A stretch of DNA of 64,000 nucleotides from an uncultured Phascolarctobacterium sp. GTDB lineage: Bacteria > Bacillota > Negativicutes > Acidaminococcales > Acidaminococcaceae. The DNA is taken from assembly GCA_900544795.1 (NCBI GenBank), contig UQWM01000009.1, positions 1-64,000 on the forward strand, in the 5' to 3' direction. Shown here piece after piece: positions 34,843-43,609 of this stretch (position 1 is its first letter; every line of letters starts with the position of its first letter). A program made the translations under genes and the position numbers. The notes below the pieces were generated by a model. That model made no database searches. It saw only the letters and a program-made list of their open reading frames with translations, and had not been told where the DNA came from.

Positions 34843-35803
34843 AAGCGGTTTAGGCAAAGGCCTGGGTGCTATTTTCGGCGACATTGCCAACCCTACGGCA
34901 GAAGTAGTGGAACCGGTGCGCAGCGATGAAGAAAAGCAGGAGCTGCCGCTGAAGGATATTATTCCCAACCCGCATCAACCCCGGCAGGTTTTTGATGCGG
35001 ATAAGCTGGCCGAGCTGGTGGAATCCATTAAGCTGCACGGTGTTATTCAGCCGCTGGTGGTGCGCAAGCATGGCCGCAAATACGAGATCGTTGCCGGTGA
35101 ACGCCGCTGGCGCGCCTCTAAAGAAGCCAAATTGAAAACAGTGCCCGTTATTATTCGTGACTATGATGACGCGACGATGATGGAAATAGCGCTGGTGGAA
35201 AACATCCAGCGTCATGACCTGAATCCGGTGGAAGAGGCCGAAGGCATCAAACGATTGATGACTGAGTGCAAGTTGACCCAGGAGGATGCGGCTAAAAAGG
35301 TGGGGCGCAGCAGAACCGCTGTAGCTAACATCCTGAGGCTGCTGAACCTGCCGCCACGAATCAGGGAATATGTTTCACGTGAAACATTGACGATGGGACA
35401 GGTCAAACCACTGTTGTCACTGGACAATGAAAAGCAGCAGACAGAGGTTGCCGAAGCCATTATCGAAAAAGGTTGGAGCTCGCGTACTGTTGAGGACGTA
35501 GTGAAGGAACTGAAAGCCGGCCGCAAGGTAAAAGTGCTGAAGGAAACAGTTACTGTGCTGGGCAGCAAAACGCCGACAAGGAAAACAAAAACAGCTGCCA
35601 AAGAAGACGTGTATGCCAGTGATTTTCAAAACCGGCTGGTAGAACTTTTAGGAACAAAAGTTAAAGTTGTGCCGAAGGACGAAAAGCAGGGTAAGATAGA
35701 AATAGAGTACTACTCGCCAGAGGATCTGGAGCGCATCTATGATCTGCTGGATAAACCGGCCCAGCAGCCGTTGAAAAGAAAAAAACCGTGGCTGTCGGTA
35801 TAA
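34835..35803 (+). CDS. parB: Chromosome partitioning protein ParB/Spo0J
   Basis: A 322-residue ParB CTPase clamp that loads at parS and spreads. N-terminal domain with IPNPHQPRQVF, GERRWRASKEA (CTP site) and ENIQRHDLNPVEEAEG; HTH around LTQEDAAKKVGRSRTAVANILRLLNLP; C-terminal dimerisation domain. A parS site lies inside the gene and encodes YVSRET, as in Bacillus spo0J. Starts within parA. Confidence 0.97.
   Translation: MSKSGLGKGLGAIFGDIANPTAEVVEPVRSDEEKQELPLKDIIPNPHQPRQVFDADKLAELVESIKLHGVIQPLVVRKHGRKYEIVAGERRWRASKEAKLKTVPVIIRDYDDATMMEIALVENIQRHDLNPVEEAEGIKRLMTECKLTQEDAAKKVGRSRTAVANILRLLNLPPRIREYVSRETLTMGQVKPLLSLDNEKQQTEVAEAIIEKGWSSRTVEDVVKELKAGRKVKVLKETVTVLGSKTPTRKTKTAAKEDVYASDFQNRLVELLGTKVKVVPKDEKQGKIEIEYYSPEDLERIYDLLDKPAQQPLKRKKPWLSV
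35371..35386. promoter_or_regulatory. parS: parS site 4 inside parB
   Basis: Perfect TGTTTCACGTGAAACA within the parB coding region; unlike the other three it has no extended palindrome arms, as coding constraints would require. Confidence 0.95.
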
Positions 35804-35889
35804 GATGCTTTGCTATGGCAGTGCAGTGATGGGGGAGAGAAAGACGTGCAAAGAAAGATAGACACGCATTGCTTCAAGGGCACGGCGTT

Positions 35890-36594
35890 ATGATAGGACT
35901 GGGGACTTTGGTCAATGCCGGTGCGATCTTAGCCGGTGCTGCTGCAGGATTACTGCTGCGCCGGGGACTGCCGGAAAAGTGGCAGGAAAGTATCATGCAG
36001 GGTGTGGCGCTGTGCATTATCGTGATTGGTGTGCAGATGGCCTTTAAAAGTGAAAATATTATGGTCGTGATTTTCAGTCTGGTACTGGGAGCTATCGTTG
36101 GCGAAGCTTTGGATATCGATGCGAAGCTGCAAAAATTCGGCGATTGGGTCGGCAAGAAAATTATTGGCGGACGTGACGCTGGTGCGGCTAAAGCGATAGG
36201 CGAAGGTTTTGTGGCCGCCAGCTTGATTTACTGCGTTGGCGCTATGGCGATCATCGGTAGCCTGGAAGACGGATTGAAAGGCGATACAACGATCCTTTTT
36301 GCCAAGTCTACTCTGGACGGCATCATTGCTATCATCCTGACTGCAAATCTTGGTGTCGGTGTAGCCTTATCGGCAGTCAGCGTACTGCTGTATCAGGGCA
36401 CGCTTACAGTGCTGGCCGGAGTATTGGAGCCCATATTGACCACAAGTATTTTAAATGAAGTAACTGCCACAGGCGGGGTGCTGATCATGTCTATCGGCGT
36501 CAATATGCTGAAAGTGGTGCAGATCCGCATCTCGAATCTGCTGCCGGCAGTAGTCTGGGCAGGGCTTATAGTAACACTGGTTGGTCTTTTATAA
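35890..36594 (+). CDS. DUF554 family membrane protein
   Basis: A 234-residue protein with six to seven membrane segments. MIGLGTLVNAGAILAGAAAGLLL at the start, then FVAASLIYCVGAMAIIGSLEDGLKGD and the C-terminal NMLKVVQIRISNLLPA are family features. DUF554 proteins are thought to be transporters or channels, but the substrate is not known. ATG 35890 is the family-type start; a TTG at 35869 adds 7 unlikely residues. Placed between parB and the DUF4446 gene. Confidence 0.88.
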   Translation: MIGLGTLVNAGAILAGAAAGLLLRRGLPEKWQESIMQGVALCIIVIGVQMAFKSENIMVVIFSLVLGAIVGEALDIDAKLQKFGDWVGKKIIGGRDAGAAKAIGEGFVAASLIYCVGAMAIIGSLEDGLKGDTTILFAKSTLDGIIAIILTANLGVGVALSAVSVLLYQGTLTVLAGVLEPILTTSILNEVTATGGVLIMSIGVNMLKVVQIRISNLLPAVVWAGLIVTLVGLL

Positions 36595-36610
36595 AGGAAG
36601 AAGGAAAACA

Positions 36611-37096
36611 ATGGAACAGATAAATGAAATCTTAAGCGGCAATTTGCTGGTGATAGTCGCTGTTTTACTGGTGCTGCTTATATTTTTATTGGCAATGTTG
36701 GTAAATTTGAACAGCAAGCTGAGGAAGCTGCAATGGAAGTATGATTACTTTACTAAAAGCACTACGATGGATCTAGACGAAGTACTGACGCAAACGCTGA
36801 CAGATCTACGCGCTGCGGAAGCAAATATTACTGCTTTGGAAAAAAGCCGTGATGAACTGCGCTTGCGTTTGAAAAATTGCGTGCAAAATCTGCGGGTCTT
36901 ACGTTATAATGCTTTTGATAATACGGGCAGTGATTTAAGTTATTCTATTGCGCTGACAGATGAAGAAAATAACGGCGTCGTTATTTCGAGTATCTACGGC
37001 CGTGAAGAAAATCGCTGTTATGCCAAACCCGTTACAGCAGGAAAATCGCACTATGTACTTTCTAAAGAAGAAGAGGAAGTATTACAGCAAAAATAG
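36611..37096 (+). CDS. DUF4446 family protein
   Basis: A 161-residue protein with one N-terminal membrane helix (LLVIVAVLLVLLIFLLAMLV), a coiled-coil segment (about 60-95) and a C-terminal domain with YNAFDNTGSDLSYSIALTDEENNGVVISSIYGREE. DUF4446 genes commonly sit just downstream of parB in Firmicutes, as here; function unknown. Start chosen at ATG 36611 behind AAGAAGG; the frame opens 10 codons earlier inside the DUF554 end. Confidence 0.88.
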   Translation: MEQINEILSGNLLVIVAVLLVLLIFLLAMLVNLNSKLRKLQWKYDYFTKSTTMDLDEVLTQTLTDLRAAEANITALEKSRDELRLRLKNCVQNLRVLRYNAFDNTGSDLSYSIALTDEENNGVVISSIYGREENRCYAKPVTAGKSHYVLSKEEEEVLQQK

Positions 37097-37173
37097 GCGA
37101 AAAACTCATCGCTTTAAATGGCCTGCAAGACTGGCAAAATCCAAAATGAATAGACTGGCTTGCGCCGCAAAGA

Positions 37174-37206
37174 AAAAACGCTCACAAGCGATTTGTGAGC
37201 GTTTTT
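37174..37206 (+). terminator. Terminator of the parAB-DUF4446 region
   Basis: Perfect 14-bp stem (AAAAACGCTCACAA / TTGTGAGCGTTTTT) with a 5-nt loop and T run, about 75 bp after the DUF4446 stop. Confidence 0.88.
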
Positions 37207-37544
37207 GTGTATACACTGATAATGATTTGGCTTTAAAGAAGCTAAGTATAAAATAAAATTCGAGATATTAGATTTTTTTAGGAAAAAGTGTTTGGTAAAT
37301 AGTAATAAATTTTTGGTGGAGTTAAGCAGATTGTATTTTGACAATGCTTTTAAAAATTTAGATGGATCGACTAATTGATAGAAAATAAATAAAAGATACT
37401 GGGTGATAAATAGTACTTTATTAAAATCGCGAAAAATATCGCAGAAATTTAAGTGAAAGTTTCATTTTCTGTCAAGCTGGCTGTTGAAAAAATAGAAGTA
37501 GTTTTGCATAAAACGAAGCTGTTTTTCAGTTGAATAAAATTTAC

Positions 37545-37573
37545 CCCCTGCTTCTCAAAATCAAGAAGCAGAG
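37545..37573 (-). terminator. Probable terminator of the small membrane protein gene
   Basis: On the minus strand CCCTcTGCTTCT and AGAAGCAGGGG form a stem with one mismatch, followed by TAAATTTTA. It is about 60 bp past the stop of the minus-strand gene ending at 37636. Confidence 0.5.
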
Positions 37574-37635
37574 GGATAAAGAGTTCCTCTATATATAATG
37601 TAGAGTTTTAGCAAATAATGATATTGCTGTTAGTA

Positions 37636-38046
37636 TTACATATTGCCGTGAAACAGCTGCAACAGTATGAACATGACCTGGGCGCTCATCAGGTATTTGA
37701 ACCAGATGCGGGCATAGACGAATCCCAACGGGCTAACTTCATAAGCACCGGCGATACGTCCCTGGACGCCATAGGATTCCAGCGCCGAGAGGAACAGTAG
37801 CATACAGCCGGGCTCCCAGCCGTCGCCGGTAATGAGCCAGATGCAGTAGAAGAGGAAGAGGATGTCGATAAGGAAATAAATGAGGAAAAAGACAGTGGTT
37901 TTGTCGATAAAAACCACATGCACTTTTTTAGCACTGCGGCGCTCTTCGACGATCGCTCGGAAATTATGCAGGAACAGGGCCAGTTCGCGATGATATATAA
38001 AGGAAAAAACTTTCGCGCAAAGAAAAAGCAAGGGAATATAATGCAT
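37636..38046 (-). CDS. Small integral membrane protein of unknown function
   Basis: Not recognised. A 136-residue protein with three predicted membrane helices: residues 3-17, about 50-74 (TTVFFLIYFLIDILFLFYCIW) and about 112-133. A basic cytoplasmic-type loop (EERRSAKKVH) lies between the first two. It starts with ATG behind AGGAG and is transcribed against its neighbours. Several overlapping plus-strand frames are spurious. The balanced hydrophobic pattern supports a real gene. Confidence 0.7.
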   Translation of the reverse strand: MHYIPLLFLCAKVFSFIYHRELALFLHNFRAIVEERRSAKKVHVVFIDKTTVFFLIYFLIDILFLFYCIWLITGDGWEPGCMLLFLSALESYGVQGRIAGAYEVSPLGFVYARIWFKYLMSAQVMFILLQLFHGNM

Positions 38047-38128
38047 GGGAGCTCCTATCTGTGAATTCAGTTAACATACACAAATATTATACATCATAAA
38101 AAGATAGCGTGCCAAGAAAAATCGTGAA

Positions 38129-38284
38129 TTTTGTATACATTCTGCTTCGAACGGAATATTGTCTTTTGTATACGGAACAAATGACAAAAAGATCAAAAAA
38201 TACAAAATAGCAGAGCAAATTATTCGTTTTTTGTACGGATTTTCAAAAAAAGAGTTGACAAAAGTGTGAAAAAGTATTTATAAT
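38129..38284 (+). promoter_or_regulatory. Branched-chain amino acid operon promoter with upstream repeats
   Basis: TTGACA (38255-38260) and TATAAT (38279-38284), 18 bp apart, precede the first livJ by about 120 nt. Upstream are two copies of TTTTGTATAC (38129-38138, 38164-38173) and a related TTTTTTGTACGGAT just before the -35, a candidate operator array. The leader (38285-38405) contains a GTTGC/GCAAC hairpin but nothing I can name as a riboswitch. Rest of 38047-38405: no gene. Confidence 0.7.
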
Positions 38285-38405
38285 TGTGAGCAGATAGTTA
38301 CAAACGTAGCGTTGCCAAAGTAAGACACTGTTGCGAGGGGAACAGCAACGGCTGCTGCATAGAAGTAACCAATTATATCATTAAAAGGAAAAGGGGAAAG
38401 AAGAA

Positions 38406-39584
38406 ATGAAAACCTGGAGAAAAGTTGCCAGTGCTGCTTTAGCAGCTATGGTATTCGCTTCACTGACCGCAGGTTGCGGCGGAGACAAAAAGAAAGAAGC
38501 TGCTAACACCAATGAGATCGTAGTAGGTGCAAGCTTTGAGCTGACCGGCAATGTCGCCAACTACGGTAAATCTACTTTGTCGGGCTTGAAAATGGCCTTT
38601 GACGAAGTTAACAAAGCCGGCGGTATCGACGGCAAAAAACTGCGTATCGTGGAAAGCGATAACAAGTCTGAGCCTTCCGAGGCAGGTAACTCTGTTACCA
38701 AGCTCGTAACCCAGGATAAAGTAGTTGCGGTCATTGGCCCTGCTACCAGCGGCTGCGTTGCTGCTTCCACTCCTATCACTACTGCGAACAAGATCCCTTT
38801 GATCGCACCCTGTGCTACGGCGCCTAACATCACTGTTGAGAACGGTAAGGTCAAAGAATTTGTCTTCCGTTCCTGCTTCATCGACCCGTTCCAGGGCCGC
38901 GTAATGGCAGAGTTTGCTGATAAAAACCTGCATGTCAAAAACGTAGCGATTTTGTATGACGCTTCCAGTGACTATTCCAAAGGTTTGGCAGAAGTATTCA
39001 CCACGACTATGGAAGGCAAAGGCGGTAAGATCGTTGCCAAAGAAGCTTTCCTGGCAAAAGATCTGGATTTCAAATCTGCTTTGACTAAAATCAAATCTAC
39101 TAATCCGGAAGCCATCTATATTCCTGGTTACTATGAAGAAGTTGCCAAGATCATCAAACAAACCCGTGAATTGGGTATGGATGTACCGCTCTTAGGCTGC
39201 GACGGCTGGGACAGCCCGAAGCTTGTTGAGATCGGCGGCCCTGCTGCTTTGAACAACACTTATTTCTCCAGCGCTTATTCCGCAGAGGATAAAGAGCCTT
39301 CCGTACAAAAATTCATCGCCGGTTACAAAGCTATGTATAACAAAGAACCTGACGTTTTCTGTATGCAGGGCTACAATGCCGGTTTGATCCTGGCTGACTC
39401 CATCAAACGCGCAGGCGGCGCTTCTGACGGTACTAAACTTGCTGCCGCTATTGCTGCTACCAAAGACCTGCCCGTTGCCAGCGGCAAGCTGACTTATGAT
39501 GCTGACCACAATCCGATCACCAGCGCGATCATCATCGAGCTGAAAGACGGTGTACAGTCCTTTAAAGAAAAAATCTCGCTGTAA
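38406..39584 (+). CDS. livJ: Branched-chain amino acid ABC transporter substrate-binding lipoprotein
   Basis: A 392-residue type I periplasmic-binding-fold lipoprotein. Lipobox LTAGC with C24; VVGASFELTGNVANYGKSTLSGLKMAFDEVN is the classic LivJ N-terminal strand-helix, and the VIGPATSG loop binds the ligand carboxylate/amine. It captures Leu/Ile/Val (or a related amino acid) outside the inner membrane for LivHMGF. First of two paralogues; start behind AAAAGGAAAAGGGG. Confidence 0.93.
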   Translation: MKTWRKVASAALAAMVFASLTAGCGGDKKKEAANTNEIVVGASFELTGNVANYGKSTLSGLKMAFDEVNKAGGIDGKKLRIVESDNKSEPSEAGNSVTKLVTQDKVVAVIGPATSGCVAASTPITTANKIPLIAPCATAPNITVENGKVKEFVFRSCFIDPFQGRVMAEFADKNLHVKNVAILYDASSDYSKGLAEVFTTTMEGKGGKIVAKEAFLAKDLDFKSALTKIKSTNPEAIYIPGYYEEVAKIIKQTRELGMDVPLLGCDGWDSPKLVEIGGPAALNNTYFSSAYSAEDKEPSVQKFIAGYKAMYNKEPDVFCMQGYNAGLILADSIKRAGGASDGTKLAAAIAATKDLPVASGKLTYDADHNPITSAIIIELKDGVQSFKEKISL

Positions 39585-39670
39585 TAGTGCAGTAAAGCTG
39601 TTTTGTAAACTAAATATATAAAAAAGATAAGATCAGTAGAAACCATTGTTTTTTAGATGTTTTTTGGTCC

Positions 39671-39688
39671 GCGCGGCTTTGGCCGCGC
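39671..39688 (+). other. Intercistronic hairpin between the two livJ genes
   Basis: A 7-bp G/C-only stem (GCGCGGC / GCCGCGC) with a TTTG loop and no T tail. Likely an mRNA-stabilising element that raises levels of the first binding protein rather than a terminator. Confidence 0.6.
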
Positions 39689-39732
39689 AGGATTAAATAT
39701 ATTTTGAGGTTTTCATCAGAGGGGGAAAAACA

Positions 39733-40905
39733 ATGAAAAAAGTTACTAAGGTATTCTCAGTAATGGTAGCAAGTGTGGCTTTAGCAGCTATGCTTAGTGG
39801 CTGTGGCGGCGATAAAAAAGCTGCTGGCGATACCATCAAGGTTGGCGGCAATCTGGAAATGACCGGCGGCAGTGCCAGCTTTGGTATTTCTGCTAAAAAC
39901 GGTATTGAACTGGCTTTTAAAGACATCAATGCCAAAGGCGGCGTCAATGGCAAAAAGTTGGAGCTGGTAGTTGCGGATAATAAATCCGAAGCGGCCGAAG
40001 CGACCAACGCCATGCAAAAGCTCGTTTCTCAGGATAAGGTCGTAGCCGTTATCGGCCCCAACCTTTCTTCCGCTACTATTGCGGCCAGTGCGATCAACAA
40101 TGGCAGCAAAGTGCTGGATATCGCACCGATGGCTACTAATCCTAACGTTACCGTGGACCCGGCGACAGGCAAGACTAAAGATTATAATTTCCGCGCCTGC
40201 TTCATCGATCCGTTCCAGGGCACCGTTATGGCCAACTTTGCTAAAAATGATTTAAAAGCAACAAAAGCAGCGATCCTTATCGATAATTCTTCTGACTATG
40301 CTAAAGGCTTGGCGGCGTTCTTTAAAGAAAACTTTGAAAAGAACGGCGGTACTGTTGTGGCTGAAGAATCATATCTGCAAAAGGATACCGATTTTAAAGC
40401 TACTTTGACTAAAATCAAAGCTGCAGCTCCCGATATTCTTTATGTTCCCGGTTATTACCAGGAAGTCGGCATGGTCGTGAAACAGGGCCGTGAAATGGGC
40501 CTTGAGATCCCGATGGCCGGCGGAGACGGCTGGGACAGCGCCAAATTGCCTGAAATCGCAGGCAAGGCAGCACTCAATAATACTTACTTCTCCAGCTTGT
40601 ATTCTCCTGACGATGATTCCGCTTTGAACAAAGCTTTTGTCAGCGAATATGAAAAAGCTTACAAAGTAAAACCCGACGTTTTCGCAGCGCTTTCTTATGA
40701 CTCCGCTTTGCTGGTCGCTGAAGCGATCAAAAACGCAGGCGATGCTGATCCGGTAAAGGTGGCCCAGGCTATGGCTAAAATAAATGGCTTCCAGGGTGTA
40801 TCCGGTACCGTAACCTTTGACGCGCAGCATAACCCGGTTAAGAGTGCTGTAATCATCGAACATATCGATGGCGCTCAAACCTTCAGGACAAAAATCAATC
40901 CTTGA
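39733..40905 (+). CDS. livJ: Branched-chain amino acid ABC transporter substrate-binding lipoprotein (second copy)
   Basis: A 390-residue paralogue of the preceding protein (lipobox MLSGC, C24; VGGNLEMTGGSASFGISAKNGIELAF; GGDGWDSAKLPEIAG parallels GCDGWDSPKLVEIGG). Similarity runs full length, so it arose by tandem duplication and has diverged, probably to change ligand range as with E. coli LivJ and LivK. Start behind GAGGGGG. Confidence 0.93.
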   Translation: MKKVTKVFSVMVASVALAAMLSGCGGDKKAAGDTIKVGGNLEMTGGSASFGISAKNGIELAFKDINAKGGVNGKKLELVVADNKSEAAEATNAMQKLVSQDKVVAVIGPNLSSATIAASAINNGSKVLDIAPMATNPNVTVDPATGKTKDYNFRACFIDPFQGTVMANFAKNDLKATKAAILIDNSSDYAKGLAAFFKENFEKNGGTVVAEESYLQKDTDFKATLTKIKAAAPDILYVPGYYQEVGMVVKQGREMGLEIPMAGGDGWDSAKLPEIAGKAALNNTYFSSLYSPDDDSALNKAFVSEYEKAYKVKPDVFAALSYDSALLVAEAIKNAGDADPVKVAQAMAKINGFQGVSGTVTFDAQHNPVKSAVIIEHIDGAQTFRTKINP

Positions 40906-40998
40906 TAAAAATCCACAATTAATTTTTGCAATGGTGCGGGCTGTGGTGTTACCACAGCCTCATTGCGTTTAATCCACGAGATCAGGAGGACAGGAATT

Positions 40999-41895
40999 AT
41001 GGACATGGGTTCCTTTTTGCAACAGTTTGCCCAACAGCTTATCAACGGCATTTCGCTGGGCAGTATTTATGCGCTGGTAGCATTGGGCTATACGATGATC
41101 TATGGTATCATCAAGCTCATTAATTTTGCTCACGGCGATATTTACATGCTGGGTGCTTATTTCGGCTTCGTAGCCACCACTATGCTTGGTTTTTCTTTTA
41201 TTCCGGCTATTCTTTTTTCGATGGCTTGTGCTGCTTTGGCAGGTATTATTATTGAACGTGTGGCCTATCGGCCTATGCGTAACGCGCCCCGAATCGCAAT
41301 CTTGATCACAGCTATCGGTGTATCGTTCTTTTTGGAATACAGTATGATTTTGATCGCGACGCCGCAGCCCCGTACTTTCCCGGCTGTTTTTGAGGCAACG
41401 ATCTATCATCTTGGGCCTTTGGTCGTCAATAGCCAGCAGGTAGTTATTTTGATCTGCGCGCTGATTTTGATGGCTGTGCTGACTTACATTGTACAAAACA
41501 CCAAAGCGGGCAAAGCGATGCGGGCCGTTTCTTTCGACGCCGACGCAGCCCGTCTGATGGGTATCAATATCGACCGCGTTATTTCCATGACCTTTGCCCT
41601 GGGCTCTGCCCTGGCAGCTGCCGGCGGCGTGCTGGTAGGCATCTACTATAATTCTATCGACCCGCTGATGGGCATGGTCCCCGGTATCAAGGCTTTCGTC
41701 GCCGCAGTACTCGGCGGTATCGGCATCATCCCCGGCGCGATGCTGGGCGGCTTGATTTTGGGCGTGGTAGAAGCAATGGTCAGCGGTTTCTTTTCTTCGA
41801 CCTTCCGCGATGCTGCGGCATTCGCTATCCTGATCCTCATTTTGCTTTATAAACCGGCTGGTTTGCTGGGCAAAAATGTGCGTGAGAAAGTGTAG
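40999..41895 (+). CDS. livH: Branched-chain amino acid ABC transporter permease LivH
   Basis: A 298-residue inner-membrane permease with about eight helices: NGISLGSIYALVALGYTMIYGIIKLINFAHGD at the N-terminus is the family signature, and the EAA-like loop is near AVSFDADAARLMGINIDRV. The ATG at 40999 follows AGGAGGACAGG; the in-frame ATG at 40963 is too far upstream and lacks the site. Confidence 0.94.
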   Translation: MDMGSFLQQFAQQLINGISLGSIYALVALGYTMIYGIIKLINFAHGDIYMLGAYFGFVATTMLGFSFIPAILFSMACAALAGIIIERVAYRPMRNAPRIAILITAIGVSFFLEYSMILIATPQPRTFPAVFEATIYHLGPLVVNSQQVVILICALILMAVLTYIVQNTKAGKAMRAVSFDADAARLMGINIDRVISMTFALGSALAAAGGVLVGIYYNSIDPLMGMVPGIKAFVAAVLGGIGIIPGAMLGGLILGVVEAMVSGFFSSTFRDAAAFAILILILLYKPAGLLGKNVREKV

Positions 41896-41904
41896 GTGAG
41901 AGCT

Positions 41905-42864
41905 ATGAATGCCATGAGAAAAAAAGATCTACTGACGTTAGTAGCCTGTGCCGTACTTTTTGCGCTGGTTGAGGGGATGCTGCTGGAAGAGATCATCGGC
42001 CCCTTTTGGGAATTGAATATCATTTTGATCTGCATCAATATCATCCTGTCGGTCAGCCTGAACCTGATCAACGGTTATACAGGCCAGTTTTCTATCGGCC
42101 ATGCAGGCTTTCTGGCGGTAGGCGCTTATACGGGCGCTATCGTGACTGTCAAGCTGGGTATGCCCTATGAGCTGGCATTGGTAGTCGGCACTATTTCTGC
42201 AGGCTTCCTGGGCTTTCTCATCGGTCTGCCGACGTTGCGGCTGAATGGTGACTATCTGGCTATCGCGACGCTTGGCTTAGGCGAGATCATCCGTATCTGC
42301 ATCTTGAATATAGACTATGTAGGCGGTGCTTCCGGATTGATGGGCATTCCCCGTTTTACCAACTTCGCCTGGGTCTTCTGGATCATGATCTTCGTGATCT
42401 TCTTTATCAAAAACTTTAAGAACTCGGCTCCGGGCCGCTGCTGTCTGGCGATCCGCGAAAACGAGATCGCTGCCGATACCATGGGTATCGACACCACTAA
42501 ATACAAAGTAATGGCGTTTACCCTGGGCGCTGCTTTTGCAGGCACCGCAGGCGTATTGTTTGCCCATTATTTTTACATTGCCCATCCGGCGTCTTTCACC
42601 TTCATGCGTTCTTTTGATATTTTGACCATGGTAGTTTTAGGTGGACTGGGTTCTATGACTGGCGCGATCACAGGCGCTGTACTTTTAACTTTTATTTCTG
42701 CCTATCTGGCAGAATACCCCGAATGGCGTATGATCATTTACTCGCTGACGTTGATAGTGTTGATGCTGCGCCGTCCGCAGGGCTTGTTTGGCAGTAAGGA
42801 ATTGAGCTTGAAAATGTTTGGATTTGGAGGTGGCAAAGGTGGACGCACTGCTGAAAGTAAATGA
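41905..42864 (+). CDS. livM: Branched-chain amino acid ABC transporter permease LivM
   Basis: A 319-residue permease, partner of LivH. ILSVSLNLINGYTGQFSIGHAGFLAVGAYTGAI is the LivM signature; the coupling loop is at AIRENEIAADTMGIDTTKYKVMAF. Start ATG 41905 behind AGGTGAG, 9 bp after the livH stop. Its 3' end overlaps livG by 26 bp. Confidence 0.94.
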   Translation: MNAMRKKDLLTLVACAVLFALVEGMLLEEIIGPFWELNIILICINIILSVSLNLINGYTGQFSIGHAGFLAVGAYTGAIVTVKLGMPYELALVVGTISAGFLGFLIGLPTLRLNGDYLAIATLGLGEIIRICILNIDYVGGASGLMGIPRFTNFAWVFWIMIFVIFFIKNFKNSAPGRCCLAIRENEIAADTMGIDTTKYKVMAFTLGAAFAGTAGVLFAHYFYIAHPASFTFMRSFDILTMVVLGGLGSMTGAITGAVLLTFISAYLAEYPEWRMIIYSLTLIVLMLRRPQGLFGSKELSLKMFGFGGGKGGRTAESK

Positions 42865-43609
42865 TATTTCCATGGTCTTTGGCGGTCTGCGCGCTGTCTC
42901 CAATGTTTCGCTGGAAATCAATCAGGGTGAACTGATCGGCCTGATCGGGCCTAACGGCGCCGGTAAGACCACGGCTTTTAATATGATCACCGGTGTTTAC
43001 ACACCGACCGAAGGCGAGATCATCTTCGACGGCGTGAAAACCAGCGGTAAAAAATCTTATCAGGTCACCCAGCTGGGCATGGCCAGAACTTTCCAGAATA
43101 TCCGTTTATTCTCGGAATTATCGGTTATCGACAATGTTAAGATCGCCTATAACATGCACGTTAAATACAACTTGGGCGAAGCAATCGCCCGTGTGGGCCG
43201 TTATTTCAGCGAAGAAGACGAGATCACGCAGAAAGCCTTAGAGCTGCTGAAGATATTTAAACTGGAAGACAAGGCTTACGAAACGGCTAAGAACCTGCCT
43301 TACGGCGAGCAGCGCCGTCTGGAGATCGCCCGGGCTTTGGCAACAGAGCCGAAACTGCTGCTGCTGGACGAACCGGCGGCTGGTATGAATCCGCAGGAAA
43401 CCAAAGAACTGATGGAAATGATCCGTTGGATCCGCGATAAATTCGCCTTGTCGATCCTTTTGATCGAGCATGATATGGGCCTGGTCATGGGTGTCTGCGA
43501 GCGTATCTATGTTTTGGAATACGGCTTCTGTATCGCCAGCGGTACGCCGGATGAGATCAAGAACAATAAGCGTGTTATCGAAGCATACTTGGGCGAGGAG
43601 GTATCCTGA
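42839..43609 (+). CDS. livG: Branched-chain amino acid ABC transporter ATP-binding protein LivG
   Basis: A 256-residue ABC ATPase: Walker A GPNGAGKTT, signature-like LPYGEQRRLEIARAL, Walker B LLLLDEPAAGMNP, and the LivG-type long insert between Walker A and signature. The GTG at 42839, 6 bp after GGAGGTG, is preferred to a TTG at 42818. It overlaps livM and ends TGATG, sharing a base with the livF start. Confidence 0.94.
   Translation: MDALLKVNDISMVFGGLRAVSNVSLEINQGELIGLIGPNGAGKTTAFNMITGVYTPTEGEIIFDGVKTSGKKSYQVTQLGMARTFQNIRLFSELSVIDNVKIAYNMHVKYNLGEAIARVGRYFSEEDEITQKALELLKIFKLEDKAYETAKNLPYGEQRRLEIARALATEPKLLLLDEPAAGMNPQETKELMEMIRWIRDKFALSILLIEHDMGLVMGVCERIYVLEYGFCIASGTPDEIKNNKRVIEAYLGEEVS

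Larger units (their letters stand above)
37097..37635. other. Intergenic region after DUF4446
   Basis: A 539-bp A/T-rich stretch between convergent genes with no convincing gene. It contains a strong terminator (37174-37206), a second hairpin near 37545-37573 (both listed), and a short GCGA/TCGC hairpin near 37430. I see no RNA gene or repeat in it. Confidence 0.6.

Noticed and set aside
37618..37934. Plus-strand frame 37618-37800 and minus-strand frame 37689-37934
   Set aside because: Both overlap the membrane protein gene at 37636-38046, which has the better start site and hydrophobic pattern.
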